A stretch of 64,000 nucleotides of DNA from Massilia sp. IC2-278 (GTDB lineage Bacteria; Pseudomonadota; Gammaproteobacteria; Burkholderiales; Burkholderiaceae_D). The stretch is taken from positions 1 to 64,000 of the forward strand of contig NZ_JAJFES010000009.1 of the NCBI RefSeq assembly GCF_020708045.1. The letters run 5' to 3'. This document shows, in pieces, positions 49,120 through 59,302 of the stretch. Numbering within the stretch: the first letter of the stretch is position 1; every line of letters starts with the position of its first letter. The translations under genes were made by a program, and so were the position numbers. The notes under the pieces were generated by a model. The model saw only the letters and a program-made list of their open reading frames with translations. It was not told where the DNA came from and did not search any database.

Positions 49120-49362
49120 TTTGGAACTCTCCGGCTGGTGCCGAAAAACGGCAAAACGAGATTATCCTATAGAAATCACCAACTTGTCAGGACAGCCAAG
49201 CGGATGGAAAGCACCTGGCGGCCACTTGCAAGTCAGGACAATGACTCCCAAGTATGTGCCTTGGGTGAAGGCCGCTCCGTGCGCTCCACCACATACACGG
49301 ACCGTGGCGCCCCCGTCTACGGTAAAATGGCAAGAACTTTACCTATTCAAACTCCATCTTTC

Positions 49363-51114
<1,752 letters not shown>

Positions 51115-51137
51115 GCTGGATTTCCCCGAGTCATCGG

Positions 51138-51170
51138 ATCCCGCCCGGGCAACCGCGGCGGGATTTTTTT
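51138..51170 (+). terminator. Intrinsic terminator of glnS
   Basis: ATCCCGCC (51138-51145) and GGCGGGAT (51157-51164) form an 8-bp stem followed by seven T. Confidence 0.9.
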
Positions 51171-51288
51171 ATGTTGTTCGCTTTGCCGCCATCAACCTAT
51201 CAGGGCTGCTAGGTAACACCAAAGTCTGTCTGCGCGATTCTGATCGAAATCAGAAAGGTCATAGAAAAACACACAGGCCGAGGCGGAC

Positions 51289-53121
51289 ATGGGAATGACA
51301 GCCGACTTCATTGCAACAATCCGGGCAATCAAACTCGGCTCATGGCTGGGCGCCCTGCTCTCGCTCGGCGTTGGGGCGGGCCTGCACATCAGCACCAGCC
51401 GCGCCATCGAACACGATTCGCACGAGCGCTTCCTGCATATGGCGCGCACCGTGCAGTCGATCCTGGACGGTCGCATCAAGACCTATGCCGACCTGCTGCG
51501 CGGTGCCTCCGCCTTGTTCCTGACGGATGAGAATCTGTCTCGCCAGCAATTCCAGCAATATGTCGTCGGCCTTGACCTGAGCAACCATTTCCCCGGCGTC
51601 GAGACCATCAATTTCGCGCGCTACGTGAGCGACGCCGGGCGCACCGCCTTCGAGGAGCAGGTGCGTAGCGAACTCGACGGCAGACAGCATGCCTTCCGCA
51701 TCCAGCCCGAAGGCCGGCGCCCCGAGTACACGGTGCTCACCTTCGTCGAGCCGAACCAGGCCTGGAACAACCGCCTCGGCATGGACCTGCAGGCGCGCCC
51801 CGCCGTGGCGCTGGCCCTGGCGCACTCGCGCGACACCGGCGAAGCCTCGACCTCGGGCACACGGGTGGCGATCCGTAGCAGCGGCAGCGGACTGGGCATG
51901 CGCATGCCCGTCTACCGTCCGGCCATGCCGCTGGGCGACGTGGCCCAGCGCCGCGCCGCCTACATCGGCTCGGTCGGGATCGGCTTCAGCGTCGAGCGCC
52001 TGGCCCAGGGCGTACTCGACAACATGCCGAAGCACACCACGCGCCTCGTGATTTCCGGCATGAGTCCGGTAGAAGAACCCGGCGGGCCGCCGGGGGTCTA
52101 CAAGCGCACCGTGTTCTTCGACAACCATCCCGACGCCGCCGACGACCCCGGCGTGTTTCGCGCCCTGCTGCCGGTGGGCGTGAGCGGACGCGGCTGGGAC
52201 ATCGATTTTCGCATCAGCAAGCGCGACATGTATTCGGAGCTCGACATCTACCTGCCCTGGGTGGCAATGCTGGCCGGCATGGTCGGCACCAGCCTGCTGT
52301 ATGCGCTGTACCAGACCCTGAGTTCCTCGCGCCGGCGCGCCATCGAGCTGGCCGAGGAAATGACGGGCGAACTGCGCGCCAGTGAAGCCAAGCTACAAAA
52401 GACCAACGACAACCTGCGGCGCCTGGCGGCCCATGCGGAAACCATCAAGGAAAGCGAGCGCAAGCGCATTGCGCGCGAGATCCACGACGACCTCGGCCAG
52501 AACCTGCTGGCCCTGCGCATCGAGGCCGACCTGCTGGCCTCGCGCACCAGCGGGCGCCATCCGCGCCTGCACGCGCGGGCGCGCTGGACCCTGGAACAGA
52601 TCGACGCCACCATCAAGAGCGTGCGCCAGATCATCAACGACCTGCGGCCGCACGTGCTCGACCTGGGCCTGACGGCGGCGGTCGACTGGCAGATCGCCGA
52701 ATTCCAGCGCCGCACCGGGATCGCCTGCGAGCTGGTGTCGGACGGGCGCGAGCTGCACGTCAGCGACCGCTGCGCCACCACCCTGTTCCGCATCCTGCAG
52801 GAGTCGCTGACGAACGTCTCGCGCCATGCGCGCGCCACGGGCGTGCGGGTCGAGCTGGCGCTGGACGAGGAGTCGATCACGATGACGGTGAGCGACAACG
52901 GCATCGGCCTGAACAAGGGCGGCGGACAGAAACCGGGTTCCTTCGGCCTGGTCGGCATCGAGGAAAGGGTGCGCATCCTGGGCGGCAAATGCGTCATTAC
53001 CAGCCGGCCGAACGCCGGCACCACGGTGCACGTGGCGATTCCGGTGGCCGACAACCTGCTGTCGGTCGTCCCGGGAACGCCCGCCGTCGCCAGCCCGGCG
53101 AAAGCGTTCGAGAGCCTGTAG
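51289..53121 (+). CDS. CHASE-domain sensor histidine kinase (NarL-partner type)
   Basis: A 610-residue membrane kinase. A membrane segment near residues 13-32 and another near 322-342 bracket a periplasmic CHASE domain (VETINFARYV near 104, FVEPNQAWNNRLGMDL near 148-163), a small-molecule sensor. The HisKA_3 dimerisation helix has the phosphorylated His in AREIHDDLGQNL (about residue 398). The HATPase part has DNGIGL near 536-541 and GSFGLVGIEERV near 549-560. Such kinases pair with LuxR-type regulators. None is adjacent; the LuxR gene at 63.3 kb is 10 kb away and lacks a phosphoacceptor Asp. Ligand unknown. Confidence 0.9.
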   Translation: MGMTADFIATIRAIKLGSWLGALLSLGVGAGLHISTSRAIEHDSHERFLHMARTVQSILDGRIKTYADLLRGASALFLTDENLSRQQFQQYVVGLDLSNHFPGVETINFARYVSDAGRTAFEEQVRSELDGRQHAFRIQPEGRRPEYTVLTFVEPNQAWNNRLGMDLQARPAVALALAHSRDTGEASTSGTRVAIRSSGSGLGMRMPVYRPAMPLGDVAQRRAAYIGSVGIGFSVERLAQGVLDNMPKHTTRLVISGMSPVEEPGGPPGVYKRTVFFDNHPDAADDPGVFRALLPVGVSGRGWDIDFRISKRDMYSELDIYLPWVAMLAGMVGTSLLYALYQTLSSSRRRAIELAEEMTGELRASEAKLQKTNDNLRRLAAHAETIKESERKRIAREIHDDLGQNLLALRIEADLLASRTSGRHPRLHARARWTLEQIDATIKSVRQIINDLRPHVLDLGLTAAVDWQIAEFQRRTGIACELVSDGRELHVSDRCATTLFRILQESLTNVSRHARATGVRVELALDEESITMTVSDNGIGLNKGGGQKPGSFGLVGIEERVRILGGKCVITSRPNAGTTVHVAIPVADNLLSVVPGTPAVASPAKAFESL

Positions 53122-53144
53122 TGCGATTTACCACAGGAAATTGC

Positions 53145-53173
53145 TTGACATCACTCAACTTGCGCAAAATCAA
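53145..53173 (+). promoter_or_regulatory. Candidate promoter of the AWCGRAP-repeat gene
   Basis: TTGACA at 53145-53150 is a perfect -35 box; the best -10 at 17 nt spacing is AATCAA, with more AT-rich sequence just downstream. The leader of about 170 nt holds GTGATGCATC (53212) and GTGATGCA (53234). Confidence 0.4.
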
Positions 53174-53350
53174 TTATTTCAGGAAGTTTGGGGTAGAGAA
53201 TGGTTCTCACTGTGATGCATCAACAAGCCCGCAGTGATGCACACGGCAACCACCCCGAGGAGGACTAGACCATTCGCCAGCATGTCTCATCGACCGTCCA
53301 GTCATACACAACACAATAACGATGCAGTATCCAAAACGATAGGATGAATC

Positions 53351-54403
53351 ATGATCTCGAATAACGATTTCGCAGCAATCGCCGCACTGGATTTGAGCCC
53401 GATTAAAGTAAAGCTGATGCACAAGGAATCCGGCGAAGGCTGGTCCCTGGACAAGGTCAACGCCATGGAAGTCGAGTACCGTCGCTTCCTGTATCTGATG
53501 AAGGCCTTCCCGAACGACGAGACCGCGCCGCAGGTCGACGTCGACACCTTCTGGCACTACCACATCCTCGACACCATGAAGTACGCCCAGGACTGCGAAC
53601 AGGCCTTCGGCTACTTCCTGCACCACTACCCGTACATCGGCCTGCGCAGCGAAGACGACGTCGCCGTCCAGCAGCAGGCAGGCGAACGGATGCGCGAACT
53701 GTACGAATCGACCTTCGGCGAAGCCTACTTCAGCTTCGATGCCGAAGCCCAGGCCGACCTCGCCTGGTGCGGCCGTGCCCCGGCGAATGTGGTCGACGCC
53801 GCTGCCGAGGCGGCATGGTGCGGCCGTGCGCCGGCTGTGAGCGCCGAGCGCGCCGCCGAGACCGCCTGGTGCGGCCGTGCCCCGGCCGTGTCCGCCGATG
53901 GCGCCGCCCAGACCGCCTGGTGTGGCCGTGCCCCGGCCGGCACCGATGCCGCCCTGGCCAAGACCGCGTGGTGCGGCCGGGCGCCGATCAAGCCGATCGC
54001 CGATGCGGTGCAGACCGCCTGGTGCGGCCGTGCGCCGGCAAAAACCGAAGCCACGGCGAACGATACCGCGTGGTGTGGCCGGGCGCCGGCAAAGGCCGAA
54101 GCCGCCGCGAAAGATACCGCGTGGTGCGGGCGCGCCCCGGTCAAGACCGAGGCAGCTGCGAAGGACACCGCATGGTGCGGCCGTGCCCCGGCAAAAGCCG
54201 AAGCCGCTGCGAAAGATACCGCATGGTGCGGCCGTGCCCCGGCAAAAGCCGACGCCGCTGCGAAAGACACCGCGTGGTGCGGCCGTGCCCCGGCAAAGAC
54301 CGCGGCTGCGCAGGACACCGCCTGGTGCGGCCGCGCTCCCGCCGCGGCTGAGGCTGCTGCCGTCCAGACCGCGTGGTGCGGCCGGGCTCCGGTTGCTGCC
54401 TGA
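53351..54403 (+). CDS. GRDP-like protein with 13 tandem AWCGRAP repeats
   Basis: A 350-residue protein in two parts. Residues 1-137 resemble the bacterial glycine-rich-domain-containing-protein-like (GRDP) region: VDTFWHYHILDTMKYAQDCE near residues 63-82 and FGYFLHHYPYIGL near 85-97. Residues 138-350 hold 13 perfect copies of AWCGRAP, starting at 138 and repeating every 17 residues (one interval of 16). They are joined by 10-residue Ala/Lys/Glu/Asp spacers, most often AKxEAAAKDT. The core has one Trp, one Cys and one Arg each and never varies, while spacers drift, so it is under selection. A multi-core peptide precursor, metal-binding scaffold or crosslinked structural protein are all possible. 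No maturation, transport or protease gene is adjacent; no signal peptide. Confidence 0.85.
   Translation: MISNNDFAAIAALDLSPIKVKLMHKESGEGWSLDKVNAMEVEYRRFLYLMKAFPNDETAPQVDVDTFWHYHILDTMKYAQDCEQAFGYFLHHYPYIGLRSEDDVAVQQQAGERMRELYESTFGEAYFSFDAEAQADLAWCGRAPANVVDAAAEAAWCGRAPAVSAERAAETAWCGRAPAVSADGAAQTAWCGRAPAGTDAALAKTAWCGRAPIKPIADAVQTAWCGRAPAKTEATANDTAWCGRAPAKAEAAAKDTAWCGRAPVKTEAAAKDTAWCGRAPAKAEAAAKDTAWCGRAPAKADAAAKDTAWCGRAPAKTAAAQDTAWCGRAPAAAEAAAVQTAWCGRAPVAA
53762..54400 (+). repeat. 51-nt in-frame tandem repeat encoding AWCGRAP units
   Basis: Thirteen units of 51 nt (one of 48, the last partial) with the invariant core GC(C/G/A)TGGTG(C/T)GG(C/G)CG encoding A-W-C-G-R. Units 6-10 are most alike, including near-identical spacers, which points to recent tandem duplication in the middle of the array. 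Confidence 0.9.
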
Positions 54404-54413
54404 GAAAAAAGAA

Positions 54414-54486
54414 AGGCAGGGCCGGCTCACGCCACCCTGCCTCTTGCGAAGTCTTGCAAAGCCGGCCCGTGCAGCCGGCTTTTTTC
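54414..54486 (+). terminator. Terminator of the AWCGRAP gene
   Basis: AGGCAGGG/CCCTGCCT (54414-54442) forms a first stem with a 13-nt loop. AGCCGGC-CCGTGCA-GCCGGCT (54460-54480) followed by TTTTTTC forms a canonical intrinsic terminator. It also closes the converging HTH gene on the other strand. Confidence 0.85.
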
Positions 54487-54487
54487 T

Positions 54488-54751
54488 TTAGGCCACAGCC
54501 GCTTCGGCGCGCGTCGACACCATCAGCGCGCGCAGTTCACGGATGCTGAAATCGCTGATCTCGTGCATGCGCAACAGGATGGTGGCGCCGATCGGCAGGG
54601 TGTTGTGGCGAATCTTGCTGATCACCGGCGGCGCCACTTCCAGGGCGCGCGACAGGGCTGCATCGTTTTTCAGTTGCAGCTTGGCGATGATGGCGTCCAG
54701 GACGCGGTTCGGGTCGTAATCTGCGCCTTCCGGCAATCTTCTGATAGGCAT
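54488..54751 (-). CDS. Small lambda-repressor-like HTH protein
   Basis: 87 residues. The predicted helix-turn-helix is LQLKNDAALSRALEVAPPVISKIRHNTLPIGATI, about residues 25-58, with the recognition helix around PPVISKIRHN. A leading MPIRRLPEGADYDPN and a helical SDFSIRELRALM tail complete it; it is the Cro/CI-like type without a ligand domain. It converges on the AWCGRAP gene. A GATGCATCAC site upstream (54991) matches, inverted, GTGATGCATC upstream of the AWCGRAP gene, so it might control both. Start ATG 54751; an upstream in-frame TTG is less likely. Confidence 0.7.
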   Translation of the reverse strand: MPIRRLPEGADYDPNRVLDAIIAKLQLKNDAALSRALEVAPPVISKIRHNTLPIGATILLRMHEISDFSIRELRALMVSTRAEAAVA

Positions 54752-55090
54752 GTCTTGAATTCTTTCCAAATATCACAATCCGTCAGTAATTTCTTACATT
54801 TAACTTTTGAGCGTAAAAAATTGGCCTGGCGAGCTAAATCGACACCGTTTGTACGGTGATTTTTTCAAGCCGCAATGATAAAGGGAAAGTTACGTTTTAT
54901 TCAAGCAATTGTAGGAATAGCCCTACAAGTTGAAAGGAAAATGTGGAAGTTATCCAACGGATGTGACGTGGCCATGCACCCGGATGCACCGATGCATCAC
55001 GCAAGAACAGGGCGAAAAGTAAGACAGGCGCCGGGTGGCGCCTGCAGGAAGGAGATCCGATACGGCTCCGGGGAGGAGCCGGTGCTGCTA
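54752..55090. other. AT-rich intergenic region upstream of the HTH gene
   Basis: No gene is supported. The region is AT-rich from 54770 to 54960 (likely promoters on the minus strand) and contains CGGATGCACC (54981) next to GATGCATCAC (54991), a partly repeated GATGCA motif. A hairpin-forming GGCTCCGGGGAGGAGCC stretch at 55064-55080 lies at the 3' end of the 67-residue gene and may terminate it. Confidence 0.4.
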
Positions 55091-55294
55091 TTACTTCGCG
55101 CCGCTGGCCTTGAACAGGGCGCGGGCGTCGTCGTGGGCGCGGTCCAGGGTGCGCATCGCCTTCTTGTCGTCGTGGGCTATGAAATAGCCCTTGTCCTGCG
55201 CGTCGACGACGATCTTGATGGCGGCCTCGTCGGAGAGGTTGTACTTTTCGACGATTAGGGTCGTCACTTCATCCAGGTATTCTTCGTAGGTCAT
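55091..55294 (-). CDS. Small protein of unknown function
   Basis: 67 residues, helical and charged (MTYEEYLDEVTTLIVEKYNL...). GAGGAAAGAACC precedes the ATG, a strong ribosome-binding site. The ATG overlaps the stop of the upstream SDR gene (ATGA at 55291-55294), so the two are translationally coupled. No known domain is recognised. Confidence 0.65.
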   Translation of the reverse strand: MTYEEYLDEVTTLIVEKYNLSDEAAIKIVVDAQDKGYFIAHDDKKAMRTLDRAHDDARALFKASGAK

Positions 55295-56211
55295 GGTTCT
55301 TTCCTCAAGGCGGGCATTGTACCAGCGTGGGCCGGCGCCCATTCGGCCAGGGCCGCGGCGACGTCGGAATAGCGCAGGCGCACGCCCAGTTCGCGCAGGC
55401 GCGTGTTGTCGAGCCGGCGCGACTCCGACATGAAGGAGAGCAGCATCGGCGACACCTGGCTCTGCAAGTCCGCGCGCGCCAGGCGCGGCGGACGCGGCAA
55501 GCCGTACGCGTCGGCCACGGCATCGAAATACGCCCCCATCTGCATGCGCGTATCGTCGACGGCGTGGTAGACCCGGTTCGGCAAGGCCCGGCGCAAGGCG
55601 TGCACGATGATGCGCGCCAGGTCGTCGGCCTGGATGTGATTCGTGTAGACGTCGTCCTCGGGCTGCAAGGCGGGCGTGCCTTCGCGCAGCCGCTTCAGGG
55701 GCAAGCGCTCGGCCGCGTAGATGCCGGGCACGCGCAGGATGGCCACTTGCCCGGCGTTGCGGCGGGCCCAGGCGCGCAGGACCCGCTCGGCATCCACGCG
55801 CCGCCGGGCCCGCGCATTCTTCGGCGCCACGCTGCGCGTTTCGTTGACCAGGGCGCCGCCGCAGTCGCCGTAGACGCCGGTCGTGCTTACGTAGACGACG
55901 CGGGCGCCCTCGGGCAGGAGGGCGGCCAGGTGGCGCGTGCGCAGGTCGCGCTCGCCTTCCGGGCGCGGCGGCGCCAGGTGCACGACACGCTGCGCCAAGC
56001 CGCGCAGGCGCGCCAGCGAGGCCGGCTGGTCGAGATCGGCAACGACGGGCACGGCGCCGGCCGCGCGCAGTTCGGCGCAGCGCGCCGGGTCGCGCGTCAT
56101 GGCAAAGACGCGATATCGCCCCGCGAGCAGCGGCAGCAGGCGCATGCCGACGTCGCCGCAGCCCACCAGCAGCAGGCGCGGACGTTTCAGATGGGAAGAT
56201 GGTGTGTTCAC
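55291..56211 (-). CDS. NAD(P)-dependent epimerase/reductase (extended SDR, YeeZ-like)
   Basis: 306 residues. The Rossmann motif is VGCGDVGMRLLPLL near residues 16-29 and the STTGVYGDCGG segment near 108-118 matches the extended SDR epimerases; the catalytic YxxxK is not clearly kept after it (ARARRRVDAERVL), as in the atypical YeeZ group. The start is GTG at 56211. Partner gene: the 67-residue ORF. The substrate is unknown. Confidence 0.78.
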   Translation of the reverse strand: MNTPSSHLKRPRLLLVGCGDVGMRLLPLLAGRYRVFAMTRDPARCAELRAAGAVPVVADLDQPASLARLRGLAQRVVHLAPPRPEGERDLRTRHLAALLPEGARVVYVSTTGVYGDCGGALVNETRSVAPKNARARRRVDAERVLRAWARRNAGQVAILRVPGIYAAERLPLKRLREGTPALQPEDDVYTNHIQADDLARIIVHALRRALPNRVYHAVDDTRMQMGAYFDAVADAYGLPRPPRLARADLQSQVSPMLLSFMSESRRLDNTRLRELGVRLRYSDVAAALAEWAPAHAGTMPALRKEP

Positions 56212-56380
56212 GGCAGCGATTGTAAGCGAGCGCCGGCGTGCCTGCGCGCAGGCCTGCCTGGTGCGCGCCAGGCGCCGTCCGCCAGGCGGCCTCGCGCAAT
56301 GAAGGCCCCGTGTAAAATAGCTATCTGTTACGGCGGCACGATCCCGTCCGCTCTTTTCACCCTATTCTACGCATACACCC

Positions 56381-57409
56381 ATGACGTACCAGATCACTGT
56401 CCAGCCCAGCGGCCACCAATTCGCCTGCGAGCCTGACGAAACCGTGCTTGCCGCCGCGATCCGCGCCGGCGTCGGCCTGCCGTATGGCTGCAAGAACGGC
56501 GCCTGCGGCTCGTGCAAGGGCAAGGTCGTCGACGGCAGCGTCGCCCACAAGCCGCACCAGGCGCGCGCCCTGAGCGAGCAGGAAAAGCTGCAGGGCATGT
56601 CCCTGTTCTGCTGCGCGGTGCCGGATGGCGATGTCACCATCGAGGCGCGCGAAGTCGGCGGCAGCAGCGACTACCCGCTGCGCAAGATGCCGACCCGCGT
56701 GCAAAGCATCACCCGTGCCGCGCCCGACGTCGCCATCGTCACCCTGCAGTTGCCGGCCAACGAGGCGCTGGCCTACCGCGCCGGCCAGTACATCGAGTTC
56801 CTGCTGAAAGACGGCAAGCGCCGCGCCTACAGCATCGCCAGCGCGCCCTCGCTCGAGCGCCCGCTGGAACTGCACATCCGCCACCTGCCCGGCGGCGTGT
56901 TCACCGACCATGTGTTCGGCGCCATGAAGGAGCGCGACATCCTGCGTTTCGAAGGCCCGCTCGGCACCTTCTTCCTGCGCGAGGAATCGAACAAGCCGAT
57001 CGTGCTGCTGGCCTCGGGCACCGGTTTCGCGCCGGTCAAGGCGCTGGTCGAACATCTGATGCACCTGAAGTCCGAGCGCCCTGTGCGCCTGTACTGGGGC
57101 GGGCGCCGTCCGCAGGACTTGTACATGGACGAGCTGTGCCAGGCCTGGAGCACCACCCTGCCCGACTTCCGCTACGTGCCGGTGATCTCGGATGCGCTGC
57201 CCGAAGACAACTGGACCGGCCGCAGCGGCTACGTGCACGCGGCGGTGATGCAGGACATCCCGGATCTGTCGGGCTGGCAGGTGTACGCCTGCGGCGCGCC
57301 GGTGATGGTCGATGCGGCGCGCGAGCAGTACGTGGCGCAGTGCGGCCTGCCGGCGGACGAGTTCTTTGCGGATTCGTTTACGACCGAGGCGGATCTGGCT
57401 CGCGAATGA
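56381..57409 (+). CDS. 2Fe-2S ferredoxin-type NAD(P)H flavoreductase (CDP-6-deoxy-delta-3,4-glucoseen reductase family)
   Basis: 342 residues in three domains. The N-terminal plant-type ferredoxin has its Cys ligands in GCKNGACGSCKG (residues about 36-47) and FCCAVP near 77. The FAD domain has RAYSIAS near 149-155, the NAD domain LLASGTGFAPVKAL near 208-221 and VYACGAPVMV near 302-311. The family name comes from a deoxysugar enzyme, but in betaproteobacteria such proteins usually serve as general electron-transfer partners. It is followed by a decayed repeat and an MFS gene. Confidence 0.88.
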   Translation: MTYQITVQPSGHQFACEPDETVLAAAIRAGVGLPYGCKNGACGSCKGKVVDGSVAHKPHQARALSEQEKLQGMSLFCCAVPDGDVTIEAREVGGSSDYPLRKMPTRVQSITRAAPDVAIVTLQLPANEALAYRAGQYIEFLLKDGKRRAYSIASAPSLERPLELHIRHLPGGVFTDHVFGAMKERDILRFEGPLGTFFLREESNKPIVLLASGTGFAPVKALVEHLMHLKSERPVRLYWGGRRPQDLYMDELCQAWSTTLPDFRYVPVISDALPEDNWTGRSGYVHAAVMQDIPDLSGWQVYACGAPVMVDAAREQYVAQCGLPADEFFADSFTTEADLARE

Positions 57410-57430
57410 ATCGCTAAGCTCGATCGGCAC

Positions 57431-57457
57431 AGGGTGGACGGCGCAGCCGTCCACCCG
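57431..57457. repeat. Palindrome related to the dispersed family
   Basis: GGGTGGACGGC-GCA-GCCGTCCACCC is a perfect 11-bp inverted repeat about 20 nt after the flavoreductase stop; it may end the transcript and resembles the copy at 34583. Confidence 0.7.
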
Positions 57458-57520
57458 CCAGCAGCCTGATCCGGATTCAGGCACAATGACCGGCTTCTCG
57501 CCAGTCATTTTCCTCCATCC

Positions 57521-58762
57521 ATGTCTCTGTTGTCGCCAACCGGCGGTCTGGGCGTCCTGCGCAACCGCAACCTCTCCTTTTACCTGTCCGCCCGTTTCCT
57601 CGGCACCCTGGCCGTCCAGATGCAAAGCGTCGCCGTCGGCTGGCAGGTCTACCAGATCACCGGCAGCCTGTTCGACCTCGGCCTGATCGGCCTGGCCCAG
57701 TTCGCGCCTTTCCTGGTGCTGATCCTGTGGGCCGGCCACGTGGCCGACCGCCACGACCGCCGCAAGATCATCGTCGCCTGCATGCTGGTGCAATTGCTGG
57801 TGAGCGCGCTGCTGCTGGCGTTCACCTTCAGCGGCAGCAAGGTCGTGTGGCCGGTGTTCGCCGTGCTGGTATTGTTCGGCAGCGCGCGCGCCTTCATGAT
57901 GCCGGCCTCGCAGGCGGTGCTGCGCAACCTGGTGCCGGACAAGGACTTCGGCCAGGCCGTCGCCCTCTCGTCCTCGACCTTCCATGTGGCCGTGATCGCC
58001 GGCCCGGTGCTGGGCGGCCTGCTGTATGTGTTCGGCCCGACCTTCGTGTACTCGGTGTCGGCAGCGCTGCTGCTGATTTCCGTGATCCTGATGGCCTCGG
58101 CAAACAGCGCCCCGCAGGCGCGCAGCACGGCGCCGGTCAGCTGGCATTCCCTGCTCGAGGGCCTGCGCTTCGTCTGGTCGCGTCCGATCGTGCTGGGCGC
58201 GATTTCGCTCGATCTGTTCGCGGTGCTGTTCGGCGGCGCCACCGCCCTGCTGCCGGCCTATGCCCACGACGTGCTGCACGCCGGCCCCACCGCGCTCGGC
58301 TGGCTGCGCACCGCGCCGGGCGCCGGCGCCGCGCTGTGCTCGATCGCCCTGGCCTTCTTCCCGCTGCGCCGCCACGTGGGCGCCTGGATGTTCGGCGGCG
58401 TGGCCGTGTTCGGGCTGGCCGTGCTCACGCTCGGTTTCACCGACCGCTTCCCGGTGGCGCTGGCCGCCCTCTTCATCCTCGGCGCGGGCGACATGGTTAG
58501 CGTCTACGTGCGCCATTTGCTGGTGCAATACGAAACGCCGGACGAAATCCGCGGCCGCGTGAGCGCCGTGAACTCGGTCTTCATCGGCGCCTCGAACGAG
58601 CTGGGCGAATTTGAATCGGGCATCACCGCCGGCTGGCTCGGCCTGACGCGCGCGATCCTGCTGGGAGGCGCGGCCACACTGGCCGTGACCGGCCTGTGGG
58701 CGGTATTGTTCCCGGTGCTCTCGAAGATGGACCGCTTCCCGCATAACGAGAAGAAGACTTAG
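57521..58762 (+). CDS. MFS exporter (EntS-like)
   Basis: 413 residues with about 11-12 membrane segments. Visible are LSFYLSARFLGTLAVQMQSVA at the first segment (residues about 17-37) and the loop motif ADRHDRRKIIVA near 75-86. It belongs to the drug/siderophore exporter group typified by EntS. No siderophore gene is linked. Substrate unknown. Confidence 0.85.
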   Translation: MSLLSPTGGLGVLRNRNLSFYLSARFLGTLAVQMQSVAVGWQVYQITGSLFDLGLIGLAQFAPFLVLILWAGHVADRHDRRKIIVACMLVQLLVSALLLAFTFSGSKVVWPVFAVLVLFGSARAFMMPASQAVLRNLVPDKDFGQAVALSSSTFHVAVIAGPVLGGLLYVFGPTFVYSVSAALLLISVILMASANSAPQARSTAPVSWHSLLEGLRFVWSRPIVLGAISLDLFAVLFGGATALLPAYAHDVLHAGPTALGWLRTAPGAGAALCSIALAFFPLRRHVGAWMFGGVAVFGLAVLTLGFTDRFPVALAALFILGAGDMVSVYVRHLLVQYETPDEIRGRVSAVNSVFIGASNELGEFESGITAGWLGLTRAILLGGAATLAVTGLWAVLFPVLSKMDRFPHNEKKT

Positions 58763-58848
58763 TTGAGGCGCTCGGTGCGTGGCCGAACACAGTAAATCAT
58801 GCAGGATGTGTAAGATCGGCTCCAGCACTTGTGAATAGGGAGCCAACT

Positions 58849-59235
58849 ATGCAAATCAATGTCAACACCGACCACACCATCGAAAAACACCAAGGCCTGG
58901 ACGAACACGTCGAAAGCGTGGTCCAGTCCTCGATCGGCCGCTTCAGCGAGCAGGTCAACCGCGTCGATGTCCACCTGAGCAACGAGAATAGCCAGAAGCA
59001 ACTGGACGGCGGCAACTACTGCATGATGGAAGCACGCGTCAACGGCTACGCGCCTGTTGTCGTGAAAGAGCATGCAGTCAACCTGCACCAAGCGATCTCG
59101 AACGCCGGCGGCAAGCTCAAGCGCGCGCTCGACAGCGCCATCGGCCGCCTGAACGACAAGGGCCGCCACGAAGCGCCTCCGGTCGACGACGCCGTGGACA
59201 TCCTGTCCGACAAGAACCTGACCAGCGGCGCGTAA
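58849..59235 (+). CDS. HPF/RaiA-like ribosome-associated protein
   Basis: 128 residues: MQINVNTDHTIE at the start, RVDVHLSNEN near 44-53 and a helix VKEHAVNLHQAISNAGGKLKRALDSAIGRL near 73-102 that matches the beta-alpha-beta fold of the hibernation factors. GGAG stands about 6 nt before the ATG at 58849. It may bind ribosomes in stress or stationary phase. Such short paralogues are common in the Oxalobacteraceae; function is inferred. Confidence 0.7.
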   Translation: MQINVNTDHTIEKHQGLDEHVESVVQSSIGRFSEQVNRVDVHLSNENSQKQLDGGNYCMMEARVNGYAPVVVKEHAVNLHQAISNAGGKLKRALDSAIGRLNDKGRHEAPPVDDAVDILSDKNLTSGA

Positions 59236-59302
59236 GGTAGGACGCGCTGCGCCACGCGGCATCCTGTCATGTGGCCTTGCCGGGCCGGGGCCAAGGCCCT
59301 GA

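Noticed and set aside
53725..54318. Minus-strand open frame across the AWCGRAP repeats with its own repeated peptide
   Set aside because: It mirrors the periodicity of the + strand gene, has no ribosome-binding site, and its peptide is a low-complexity shadow; the + strand frame has the domain and terminator.
53762..54400. CRISPR-like array or non-coding satellite
   Set aside because: The 51-nt repeats are in frame within one long gene, with conserved codons for AWCGRAP; spacers are also coding and similar to one another.
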